Assembly (NCBI GenBank): GCA_036274055.1
Contig: DASUGM010000273.1
Location: forward strand, 1-22,032
Direction: 5' to 3'
DNA length: 22,032 bases
DNA from: DASUGM01 sp036274055
GTDB lineage: Bacteria; Acidobacteriota; Vicinamibacteria; Vicinamibacterales; SCN-69-37
A model generated the notes under the pieces. The model had not been told where the DNA came from. It made no database searches and was given only the letters and a program-made list of their open reading frames with translations. Below are positions 1 to 5,787 of this stretch, in pieces. A program made the translations under genes and the position numbers. Each line of letters begins with the position of its first letter. Position 1 is the first letter of the stretch.

Positions 1-144
1 GCGACCCCAACCCACTGTCCTCTAAGCAGGCCGCTGCCCAACCACCGAACGGCCCTGAGTAGCCGACTGGCCACAGGTGCCCGGCGCAGACCGCGTCGTG
101 CGCCACCCCCGCGTCGGCCCCGCAGGCGGCCGCGCCGTCCGGCG

Positions 145-160
145 TGGATCCTTACTTGCA
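145..160 (+). promoter_or_regulatory. Possible sigma-54-type promoter of the YciF-like gene
   Basis: The stretch reads TGGATC, five bases, then TTGCA. The invariant GG and GC of -24/-12 promoters are present exactly ten bases apart and the -12 element is perfect, but the -24 element matches only four of six bases. The predicted transcript start is near 171, just before the AGGAG ribosome site at 172-176. Taken alone it could be chance; two better matches occur elsewhere in the window. The remaining bases 1-144 show no gene or clear signal. Confidence 0.35.
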
Positions 161-185
161 AAACCGGGCACAGGAGTTGTGAACC

Positions 186-809
186 ATGCCCGCTGTGAAT
201 TCCCTTCGTGAACTACTGGTGGAAGAACTACGAGACATCTATGACGCCGAAAAACGCCTGACCAAGGCGCTGCCCAAGATCTCCAAGGCGTCGTCGCACG
301 ACGAGCTGACATCCGCGATCGACGCGCATCTCGAGGAGACGCGCGAGCACGTGACCCGGCTCGAACAGGCGTTCGAGGCGATGGACGTCCCGGCGCGTGC
401 CAAGACGTGCGCCGGCATGAAAGGTCTGATCGAGGAAGGCGACGAGCACGCCGGCGAGGACTACGCCGACGACGGCCTCCGCGACGCCGCGATCATCGGC
501 GCGGCCCAGCGCGTCGAACACTACGAGATTGCCGCCTACGGCACGGCCATCGCCCACGCCAAGCTGCTCGAACTCGACGACGTCGTCGCGCTGCTCGAGT
601 CGACGCTCGAGGAGGAGAAGGCCGCCGACAGCAAGCTCACCGAAATCGCCGAGAGCGTCGTCAACCTCGAGGCCTCGGCATCGGACGAGACGGAGGAGGA
701 CGACGACACCGCCGAAGAACCGGTCCGGCGTCCGGCGATGCGAATGTCGATGACCGGCGCCAGGTCCGCCGCGCGTCCGAAGAACGGCGGCAAGGCGCGG
801 GCGCGTTAA
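186..809 (+). CDS. YciF/YciE-type ferritin-like protein (DUF892)
   Basis: A 207-residue protein with the four-helix ferritin-like fold of the DUF892/YciF family, associated with general stress (osmotic, oxidative) in enterobacteria; the biochemical role is not settled. The opening NSLRELLVEELRDIYDAEKRL is characteristic. Acidic and histidine residues that would line a di-metal site lie at about E22, E51/H55, E111/H112/E114 and E138-E144. The family part ends near residue 161. It is followed by an acidic run (about 165-179) and then a strongly Arg/Lys-rich tail (181-207), longer than in minimal family members. The ATG at 186 has AGGAG at 172-176. The gene ends tail to tail with the metallophosphoesterase: the two stop codons share the palindrome TTAA at 806-809. 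Family assignment is sure; any nucleic-acid role for the basic tail is inference. Confidence 0.92.
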   Translation: MPAVNSLRELLVEELRDIYDAEKRLTKALPKISKASSHDELTSAIDAHLEETREHVTRLEQAFEAMDVPARAKTCAGMKGLIEEGDEHAGEDYADDGLRDAAIIGAAQRVEHYEIAAYGTAIAHAKLLELDDVVALLESTLEEEKAADSKLTEIAESVVNLEASASDETEEDDDTAEEPVRRPAMRMSMTGARSAARPKNGGKARAR

Positions 810-1531
810 GGCGTAACGGAGAACAGGCGGAACGGCGTGTCCGGAGTGGTTCGCTGCATCAGCGGCAGCGACACATTGAACACCGGCGCGCCGTTCGCCA
901 GCTGCCCCTGAGGTTGCCCGTGATGCGCGTGACCGTGAAACACGGCCGCTACGTCGTAACGCGTCAGCGGTTCTTCGAGCCGGCTCGATCCGAGAAACGG
1001 ATAGATCTCGAGCGGCTCGCCTTCGACCGTCGAGGCGACCGGCGAGTAGTGCAGCAGCGCGACGCGCTTCGAGGCACGCAGGCGCGCCAGCGCCGTTTCG
1101 AGCTTGAGCGCCTCGTCGATCGCCTCACGAACGAACGCCTTGATACTCGCTTCGCCCCAGGCGCCGAGGGCGCGCGCGCCAAAGCCGCCGCAGAAGCCTT
1201 TGACGCCGGCGAATCCGACGCCGCGAATCTCGTGCGCGTCGCCGTCGAGAATCACGACCCCGGCCTCGGTCATGATCGTGCGCACCTCGGCCTCCTGGCC
1301 CGACTCGCAGTCATGGTTGCCAAGGACGGCGACCACCGGAATCGTCAGCTGCTGCTTGATCTCCCGGGCGAGCCCACGGGCTTCGGCCGGAAGGCCGTGG
1401 TCGGTAAGGTCGCCGCAGATCAGCAGGACGTCGGCGTCTTCACCGAGACGGCTGAAGAGCGGCTGCAGCGCGCCAGCCGGATGGCGGCCGAAATGGACGT
1501 CAGCAAGCGCGGCGATCCGGACTGACGTCAT
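806..1531 (-). CDS. Calcineurin-like metallophosphoesterase
   Basis: A 241-residue cytoplasmic metallophosphoesterase without signal peptide. The dinuclear metal-site motifs appear in order: D11-x-H13 in ALADVHFG, GDLTDHG at 40-46, GNHD at 71-74, H161 in LLHYSP, and GHAH at 200-203. The family hydrolyses phosphomonoesters or phosphodiesters; the substrate cannot be read from the sequence. The start is well fixed because the first metal motif begins ten residues in. Its ATG shares the palindrome CATG (1529-1532) with the start of the divergent nucleotidyltransferase-like gene, so each promoter must lie inside the other's coding sequence. The head-to-head arrangement suggests linked function, perhaps making and removing a nucleotide modification, but that is inference. 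Confidence 0.93.
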   Translation of the reverse strand: MTSVRIAALADVHFGRHPAGALQPLFSRLGEDADVLLICGDLTDHGLPAEARGLAREIKQQLTIPVVAVLGNHDCESGQEAEVRTIMTEAGVVILDGDAHEIRGVGFAGVKGFCGGFGARALGAWGEASIKAFVREAIDEALKLETALARLRASKRVALLHYSPVASTVEGEPLEIYPFLGSSRLEEPLTRYDVAAVFHGHAHHGQPQGQLANGAPVFNVSLPLMQRTTPDTPFRLFSVTP

Positions 1532-2309
1532 GAGCTCACCGGTTCCCTTCTATCGCGCCGTACTGCGTACGTTTCGCGACGCGGACATTCCGTTCGTGAT
1601 CGGCGGCACCTACGCGCTGGCGCGCTACACCGCGATCGATCGCTCGACCAAGGACCTCGATCTGATGGTCCGGCGTCGTGACTGGCCGGCGATCGCCCGG
1701 GCGCTGCGCGAACGACACATCTACACGCGGCTGCCGTTCCCGCACTGGCTGGGCAAAGCGCTGCAGGGCTCGTCGCAGGTCGACATCATCTTCAGCGGCG
1801 GCAACGGCCTGACCAAGGTCGATGACGAATGGATCGGCCGCGGCGTCCCGGCGCGCGTGCTCGGCTTCAACGTGCAACTGTCGCCGCCGGAGGAGTTGCT
1901 GTGGTCGAAGGCCTTCGTCATGGAGCGTGAACGCTTCGATGGCGCCGACGTGCTCCATTTGATCCTGGCGATGGTCGACGATCTCGACTGGCGCCACTTG
2001 TGCGCGCGCTTCCGCGGCCACGAAAAGGTCCTGCTCGCCCACGTCGTGCTGTTTCAGTACGTCTACCCCGATCATGCCTCGCGGCTGCCGCGCTGGCTGA
2101 TCCCGACGCTGCTCGACGCCGAGGACCCCGCCGAGAGGTTCAGCACGCGCCTGTGCCGCGGCACCCTGCTCTCCCGTGCGCAGTACCTGGTCGACGTCGA
2201 GCAGCGCGGCTTCGCCGACGCGCGCCGTCCACCCTTCGGCCCGATGACCGACAACCAGTATCAGATCTGGACGGGAGCCATTCATCGGCATTGGTCGCGC
2301 CGCCGCTGA
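1530..2309 (+). CDS. Nucleotidyltransferase-fold protein (MNT/AbiEii-like)
   Basis: A 259-residue protein with the DNA polymerase beta-type nucleotidyltransferase core: VIGGTYAL (GGT at 25-27), then DLD at 42-44, and a third acidic residue D85 in VDIIF. These are the nucleotide-binding and metal-binding residues of the superfamily, so it is probably an active enzyme transferring a nucleotide to an unknown acceptor. Related proteins include AbiEii-type antitoxin-system toxins and kanamycin-type nucleotidyltransferases, but no cognate antitoxin gene is beside it. The same frame stays open upstream to 1104, but that stretch lies antisense to the metallophosphoesterase and has no family features; the ATG at 1530 starts 24 residues before the GGT motif. 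It ends one base before the convergent oxidoreductase. Confidence 0.82.
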   Translation: MSSPVPFYRAVLRTFRDADIPFVIGGTYALARYTAIDRSTKDLDLMVRRRDWPAIARALRERHIYTRLPFPHWLGKALQGSSQVDIIFSGGNGLTKVDDEWIGRGVPARVLGFNVQLSPPEELLWSKAFVMERERFDGADVLHLILAMVDDLDWRHLCARFRGHEKVLLAHVVLFQYVYPDHASRLPRWLIPTLLDAEDPAERFSTRLCRGTLLSRAQYLVDVEQRGFADARRPPFGPMTDNQYQIWTGAIHRHWSRRR

Positions 2310-2310
2310 C

Positions 2311-3426
2311 TCAACTGTGCGGTTTGTCAGCGTGGACGAGATCGGGCTGTCGTGGCACCGGCGGCCGATCGATGGCCTGTCTGCGTTCCGGCCCAGGCTC
2401 GGGTGCGAATGGCCGCAAAGCGATCGACTCGTTGCGCCGCGCCGACTCGTAAAGTCGCTCGACGATCGTCACGTCACGCGCCCCTTCCTCGGCCGAGGGC
2501 TCCGGCTCGCGATCCTGGCGAATGCAGTCGGAGAAATACAGCAGTTCGGCGGCGAATTGATCGCGCTTCCTGCCGCGTTTCTTGATCGTTGTCTCGCCGG
2601 CCGTGAGCGTGTATTTCAACGGCTCGGCGTACTCGAACGCCGGCTCCATGTGAATGTCACCCTCGCTCCCGACAATGCGGAGCGACGACACGTCAGCCGA
2701 CGAGAACCCGGTCACGAAGGAGGCGACGCGCTCGTCGTCGTAGCGGAGAACCGCCGCGGTGGTCTGATCGACGCCTGGCATCCGGGCGCTGCCGCCGTCG
2801 ATTGCGTATGCAAAGACCTGGACCGGTTCGGCCGCGAAGACCATTCTGGCGGCATTGATGCAGTAAACGCCGAGGTCATAGAGCGTGCCACCGCCCGTCT
2901 CCGGCCGTGTCCGAATGCCATCCGGTTTCGCCTGCATCGAAAACGAAGCGCTCACGTAACGCAGCGTTCCGATCCGGCCGGAACGAATCTGCTTGAGCAC
3001 GTCGAGCATCAGTGGATCGAAATGGAGCCGATAGGCGGTCATCAGCTTCACGCCGGCGTCAGCGCAGGCGCGCATCATGCGGTCGCAGTCCGCCTCGGTC
3101 ACCGCGAGCGGTTTCTCGCAGAGCACGTGGACACCGGCGTTGGCGGCACGGACGCAATGGTCAGCGTGCTCGGAGTTCGGCGTCGCGATGAAGACGGCGT
3201 CGACCTCGCCGAGACATTGCTCCAGTTCGTCGTAGCTGCCGCGAACGGCGACGTCGTATTGGTCGCCAAGCGCGCGGAGCTTCACCGGATCGCCGCTGAC
3301 CAGCGCATGCAGCGACGAATTTCGCCGCGCATGCGCGAACGCCGGCAGGATCGCGCTCTGGGCGATGTAGCCGAGCCCGACAACCGCGTACCGGACCTTG
3401 CCCTTGCCGCGGGACGCGCCGGGCAT
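2311..3426 (-). CDS. Gfo/Idh/MocA family oxidoreductase
   Basis: A 371-residue NAD(P)-dependent oxidoreductase of the glucose-fructose oxidoreductase/inositol dehydrogenase family, acting on sugars or cyclitols; the substrate is unknown. The Rossmann motif is AVVGLGYIAQ (residues 14-23, Ala in place of the last Gly of GxGxxG), followed by VFIATPNSEH (78-87), CEKPLAV with the family EKP at 104-106, YRLHFDP (132-138) and the GGGTLYDLGVYCIN segment (178-191) of the catalytic region, with Tyr where many relatives carry the catalytic His. The last 35 or so residues, rich in Pro and Arg, are a weakly conserved extension. Its ATG overlaps the stop of the DUF6496 gene (TAATG), so the two are probably translationally coupled. 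No signal peptide is visible. Confidence 0.93.
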   Translation of the reverse strand: MPGASRGKGKVRYAVVGLGYIAQSAILPAFAHARRNSSLHALVSGDPVKLRALGDQYDVAVRGSYDELEQCLGEVDAVFIATPNSEHADHCVRAANAGVHVLCEKPLAVTEADCDRMMRACADAGVKLMTAYRLHFDPLMLDVLKQIRSGRIGTLRYVSASFSMQAKPDGIRTRPETGGGTLYDLGVYCINAARMVFAAEPVQVFAYAIDGGSARMPGVDQTTAAVLRYDDERVASFVTGFSSADVSSLRIVGSEGDIHMEPAFEYAEPLKYTLTAGETTIKKRGRKRDQFAAELLYFSDCIRQDREPEPSAEEGARDVTIVERLYESARRNESIALRPFAPEPGPERRQAIDRPPVPRQPDLVHADKPHS

Positions 3427-3626
3427 TACTTTTTCCGCCCTCCGCGCGACGCGCGCTTGCGCGGCACTTTGCCGCCCGCCTTCCGTGCCTCCGAAAGACC
3501 GATCGCGATCGCCTGCTTGCGGCTGGTGACGCGCTTGCCCGATCGGCCGCTCTTCAGCGTGCCGCGCTTCCGCTCGTGCATCGCCCGCTTGACCTTTTTT
3601 TGAGCTTTCTTACCGTACTTCGCCAT
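3426..3626 (-). CDS. Small basic DUF6496-type protein
   Basis: A 66-residue very basic protein beginning MAKYGKKAQKKVKRAMHERKRG and containing the signature TLKSGRSGKRVTSRKQAIAIGLSEAR, which matches the DUF6496 group of small proteins of unknown function found in many soil bacteria. About 40 percent of residues are Lys or Arg, so nucleic-acid binding is plausible but unproven. An ATG eight codons upstream (3650) is in frame, but family members start at MAKYG, so 3626 is preferred. The stop overlaps the oxidoreductase start by one base. Its promoter must lie next to or inside the 3679-3801 palindrome. Confidence 0.82.
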   Translation of the reverse strand: MAKYGKKAQKKVKRAMHERKRGTLKSGRSGKRVTSRKQAIAIGLSEARKAGGKVPRKRASRGGRKK

Positions 3627-3678
3627 ATCACGAACCGTTTCAAGCCGCATACCATCCGCCGCGGCGCGCTCTGCGCAG

Positions 3679-3801
3679 GTTCTCTTGTTCGGAAGTTCGG
3701 ACGTTCGGGCGTTCCGTTCTCACGTTCGGTCCTTCCCGCGTTCGAACCGATGAACGGGAGAACCGAACGCCCCGAACGCCCGAACCTCCGAACAAGAGAA
3801 C
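3679..3801. repeat. Long imperfect palindrome of GTTCGG octamers
   Basis: Two arms, 3679-3721 and 3758-3801, are reverse complements of each other with about three mismatches and one single-base insertion over 43-44 bases. They enclose a 36-base centre that itself holds short TCGGT/ACCGA pairing and a TTCGAA. Each arm consists of consecutive 8-base units opening with GTTC, mostly of the form GTTCGGNN, bounded outside by GTTCTCTT and inside by CTC. The element sits between the divergent DUF6496 and VOC genes. It could extrude as a cruciform or fold as a long RNA hairpin. It contains no coding sequence, and CRISPR is excluded because there are no unique spacers. It is probably a dispersed repeat, but other copies are not in this window. 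Confidence 0.88.
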
Positions 3802-3821
3802 GTGTAAGGTGAAGCCTCAAC

Positions 3822-3827
3822 TAGAAT
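3822..3827 (+). promoter_or_regulatory. -10 element (TAGAAT), probably leaderless transcript
   Basis: TAGAAT matches the -10 consensus at five of six bases and ends six bases before the VOC ATG at 3834, placing the expected transcription start at the start codon. There is no Shine-Dalgarno sequence in that gap. No good -35 hexamer is seen; that position falls at the edge of the palindrome. Confidence 0.5.
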
Positions 3828-3833
3828 CGCGGT

Positions 3834-4619
3834 ATGGCGACTCCCGCACCTGGATCCTTCTGCTGGTTCGAGCTCGGCACCAACAACCAACCCGCCGCGG
3901 TCGCGTTTTATCAGAAGCTGTTCGGCTGGACCGTTCAGGACTCGCCGATGGGGCCGGGCGAGGTCTACTCGATGTTCAAACTCAACGGCGAGGATGCCGC
4001 TGCCGCATTCACGTTACGGCCCGAACAGCGCGCCAACGGTGTGCCGCCGCACTGGATGACCTACGTCGCCGTCGACGACGCCGATCAAATCGCGACGCGC
4101 GCGGCGACGCTCGGCGCGACCATCGTCGCGCCGCCGTTCGACGTCTTCGACTTCGGCCGGATGGCGGTGATTCAAGATCCCACCGGCGCGATGTTCTCGA
4201 TCTGGCAGGCGAAGCAGCATGCCGGCGTCGGCATCTGGGGCGCTCCGGGCTCGGCGTCGTGGGCCGATCTCAGCACTCCCGATCAAACCCGCGCTGGCGA
4301 CTTCTACACGAAGCTGTTCGGCTGGCGCATGGTCACCGGCAAGGACATGGTCGATGCCGTGCCCGGTGACTACTTTCACATCATGAACGGCAGCGACATG
4401 ATCGGCGGCGTCGGCCCAGCCTCGCAGCGCGATCCCAACACGCCGCCGCACTGGCTCGTCTACTTCGAAGCCGCGAGCTGCGGAGAGACGACGGCGAAGG
4501 CCACCGGACTCGGTGCCACCGCTTACGTCCAGAACATGCAGATCGGCGACAGCGGGTGGATTTCCGTGCTGGCCGACCCGCAGGGCGCGATGTTCGGGAT
4601 CCACGCGACGAAAGCTTGA
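3834..4619 (+). CDS. Two-domain VOC (glyoxalase/bleomycin-resistance-like) protein
   Basis: A 261-residue cytoplasmic protein made of two vicinal-oxygen-chelate domains (about 8-125 and 136-258). Each repeats the same landmarks: an opening FxELxT/WADLST strand, a FYxKLFGW segment, PPHW at the domain middle, and a closing DPxGAMF(S/G)I strand. The closest type is the 27-kDa antigen/hydroxylase-like VOC group often annotated 'VOC family protein'. VOC enzymes include glyoxalases, dioxygenases and antibiotic-binding proteins, and the substrate here is unknown. The ATG at 3834 has no ribosome site and lies six bases after a TAGAAT -10 element, consistent with leaderless translation. The end of the gene lies only 14 bases before the sigma-54-type promoter of the PilZ gene. 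Confidence 0.9.
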   Translation: MATPAPGSFCWFELGTNNQPAAVAFYQKLFGWTVQDSPMGPGEVYSMFKLNGEDAAAAFTLRPEQRANGVPPHWMTYVAVDDADQIATRAATLGATIVAPPFDVFDFGRMAVIQDPTGAMFSIWQAKQHAGVGIWGAPGSASWADLSTPDQTRAGDFYTKLFGWRMVTGKDMVDAVPGDYFHIMNGSDMIGGVGPASQRDPNTPPHWLVYFEAASCGETTAKATGLGATAYVQNMQIGDSGWISVLADPQGAMFGIHATKA

Positions 4620-4632
4620 GCACGCGCCTGGT

Positions 4633-4648
4633 TGGCACCGCCCTTGCT
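4633..4648 (+). promoter_or_regulatory. Sigma-54 (-24/-12) promoter of first PilZ gene
   Basis: TGGCAC, five bases, TTGCT: a full match to the RpoN consensus, with GG (4634-4635) and GC (4646-4647) ten bases apart. The predicted transcription start is about 4659, three bases before the ATG at 4662. Such promoters need an ATP-dependent enhancer-binding activator, whose gene is not in this window; its upstream sites would have to lie within the end of the VOC gene. Confidence 0.75.
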
Positions 4649-4661
4649 AATCCCAGGGCGG

Positions 4662-5144
4662 ATGGCCAACATCGACCTGTCGCGTGTGCACCAGCGCATG
4701 CAACGAAGGGTTCGCGAGGGTCCCAACCGGCGGCGCTGGCGCCGAATCAAGCCGCACGAGTTGCCCGCCATCGCTGCGCACCTCGACAACGTGCACATCG
4801 ACATCATCGACTTGTCGCGGAGCGGCGCCAGATTTTCATCGACGCGACGACTCCTTCCGGGTGTGCGCGTCGCGATGCGCCTGAACACTCGCGATACAAC
4901 GGTCGTCATCCGCGGCGAGATTGTCCGCTCCACGCTCGTCAGGCTCGAAAGCGGCTCGCTCGGCTATGAAGCCGCCGTGGCGTTCGACGCGCTCCTCACC
5001 GGCTTGATTGCCGACGAGCAACCGCTCGAGGTGCCGGCGCAGCCTGCCTATGACGACGAGGATTGGGCCTCGCTGGTCGCCATCACTGCCGAGCTCAATC
5101 GATCCGGTGCCGACGTACTCGAACTCCTCGGAGCGCCGGCGTAG
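4662..5144 (+). CDS. PilZ-domain protein 1 (putative c-di-GMP receptor)
   Basis: A 160-residue single PilZ-domain protein. It has both halves of the cyclic-di-GMP binding signature: the Arg cluster RRRWRR (23-28, giving RxxxR) and DLSRSG (D50, S52, G55 of DxSxxG). The C-terminal part (about 120-160) is Asp/Glu- and Leu-rich and may be a partner-binding helix. PilZ proteins sense c-di-GMP and control motility, polysaccharide export or biofilm traits; the output here is unknown. The frame could start at a TTG at 4632, but that lies inside the sigma-54 -24 element, so the ATG at 4662 is used. The expected transcript starts about three bases upstream, leaving no room for a ribosome site. It is a clear paralogue of the next gene. 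Confidence 0.88.
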   Translation: MANIDLSRVHQRMQRRVREGPNRRRWRRIKPHELPAIAAHLDNVHIDIIDLSRSGARFSSTRRLLPGVRVAMRLNTRDTTVVIRGEIVRSTLVRLESGSLGYEAAVAFDALLTGLIADEQPLEVPAQPAYDDEDWASLVAITAELNRSGADVLELLGAPA

Positions 5145-5173
5145 CCACGTCGAATCCAGCGAAATTTGTTAGC

Positions 5174-5200
5174 CGCGCACATTTCTGTCGCGCATTTTCT
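5174..5200. promoter_or_regulatory. Direct repeat, possible activator site upstream of second PilZ gene
   Basis: CGCGCACATTTCT (5174-5186) and CGCGCATTTTCT (5189-5200) are near-identical and start 15 bases apart, in the comparatively AT-rich gap between the PilZ genes. They lie about 111 to 137 bases upstream of the predicted sigma-54 transcription start, the usual distance for enhancer-binding-protein sites. The role is inference from position only. Confidence 0.3.
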
Positions 5201-5284
5201 CCGCAAGGGACATCTGGACGCCCGCGAAGCTCGCGCCGGCCAGCCTTTTTGCCCGGGTTAGAACAATTTCGACGGTCGGAGGCC

Positions 5285-5300
5285 TGGTACTGGCCTTGCC
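5285..5300 (+). promoter_or_regulatory. Sigma-54 (-24/-12) promoter of second PilZ gene
   Basis: TGGTAC, five bases, TTGCC: GG (5286-5287) and GC (5298-5299) are ten bases apart and five of six -24 bases match. The predicted transcription start is about 5311, three bases before the GTG at 5314. This is exactly the same promoter-to-start spacing as at 4633-4662, which supports both promoter calls and both start codons. Confidence 0.62.
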
Positions 5301-5313
5301 TAGATTCAGCATC

Positions 5314-5787
5314 GTGCAGCCTCACACCTTCGCGCCAGTCGCAGTCGCCTCGACGGATTCAGCTCGACCGTCGACGTCGGCCGTCGAGCACCGTTCCGAC
5401 GCGAAGGACAACCGGCGCGTCTGGCAGCGAATCGATGCCGACACGCTCCCGCCCTTCGCGGTTCAGCTCAACGGACGGCTCCCCGTCCGTTTGATCGATC
5501 TTTCCCGGGGCGGCGCGCGCCTCGCCGGTGAGCACCGACTGTTGCCGGGTGCAACCGTCAGCGTGCGGCTCGAGTCTCCAGACGGCACTATCCTCGTCCG
5601 CGGTCACGTCGTCCGTTCCCGACTCGTGAAGCAGCCGGACGGCACGCTCGGCTACGAAGCCGGCATCGCGTTCGATCAACCCATCGACAACATCGGCGGT
5701 CATCAGCCGGAGCCGGTGAGCGTCACCGCGGTTGTCGCTCAACGCAGTGAAGAGGTCATCGATGTCCTCGACGGCAACGACTGGTAA
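5314..5787 (+). CDS. PilZ-domain protein 2 (putative c-di-GMP receptor)
   Basis: A 157-residue PilZ protein paralogous to the preceding gene, sharing the LIDLSRxGARL, HRLLPGA and LGYEAxxAFD segments. The c-di-GMP signature is complete: R35-V-W-Q-R39 (RxxxR) and D62-L-S-R-G-G67 (DxSxxG). A 30-residue Ser/Thr/Ala-rich N-terminal stretch precedes the domain. The start is a choice between TTG 5296, which lies inside the -12 promoter element, and GTG 5314, which repeats the spacing seen in the first PilZ gene; GTG 5314 is preferred. The gene end overlaps the next gene's likely start by 26 bases, so the two are co-transcribed and probably co-translated. Confidence 0.85.
   Translation: MQPHTFAPVAVASTDSARPSTSAVEHRSDAKDNRRVWQRIDADTLPPFAVQLNGRLPVRLIDLSRGGARLAGEHRLLPGATVSVRLESPDGTILVRGHVVRSRLVKQPDGTLGYEAGIAFDQPIDNIGGHQPEPVSVTAVVAQRSEEVIDVLDGNDW

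Noticed and set aside
1..185. tRNA or other RNA gene at the left edge
   Set aside because: No cloverleaf arms or T-loop consensus could be found by eye in this GC-rich stretch.
22..312. Minus-strand open frame of 96 codons at the left edge
   Set aside because: It overlaps the start of the YciF-like gene, is rich in Arg/Pro/Ser as expected of a high-GC shadow frame, and shows no recognisable family.
1104..1529. Upstream extension of the nucleotidyltransferase-like gene to 1104
   Set aside because: The extra 142 codons are antisense to the metallophosphoesterase catalytic region and rich in Ser/Arg/Pro without family similarity.
1530..2309. Type IV abortive-infection (AbiE) system
   Set aside because: The nucleotidyltransferase fold fits AbiEii only loosely and there is no AbiEi-type winged-helix antitoxin next to it; the neighbour is a phosphoesterase.
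3679..3801. CRISPR-like array
   Set aside because: The repeated units are only 8 bases, contiguous and arranged as an inverted repeat; there are no spacers and no cas genes.
5296..5313. TTG start of the second PilZ gene at 5296
   Set aside because: The TTG is part of the sigma-54 -12 element, upstream of the predicted transcription start. GTG 5314 repeats the spacing of the sister gene. Still possible if another promoter is used, since GGAGG lies at 5278-5282.
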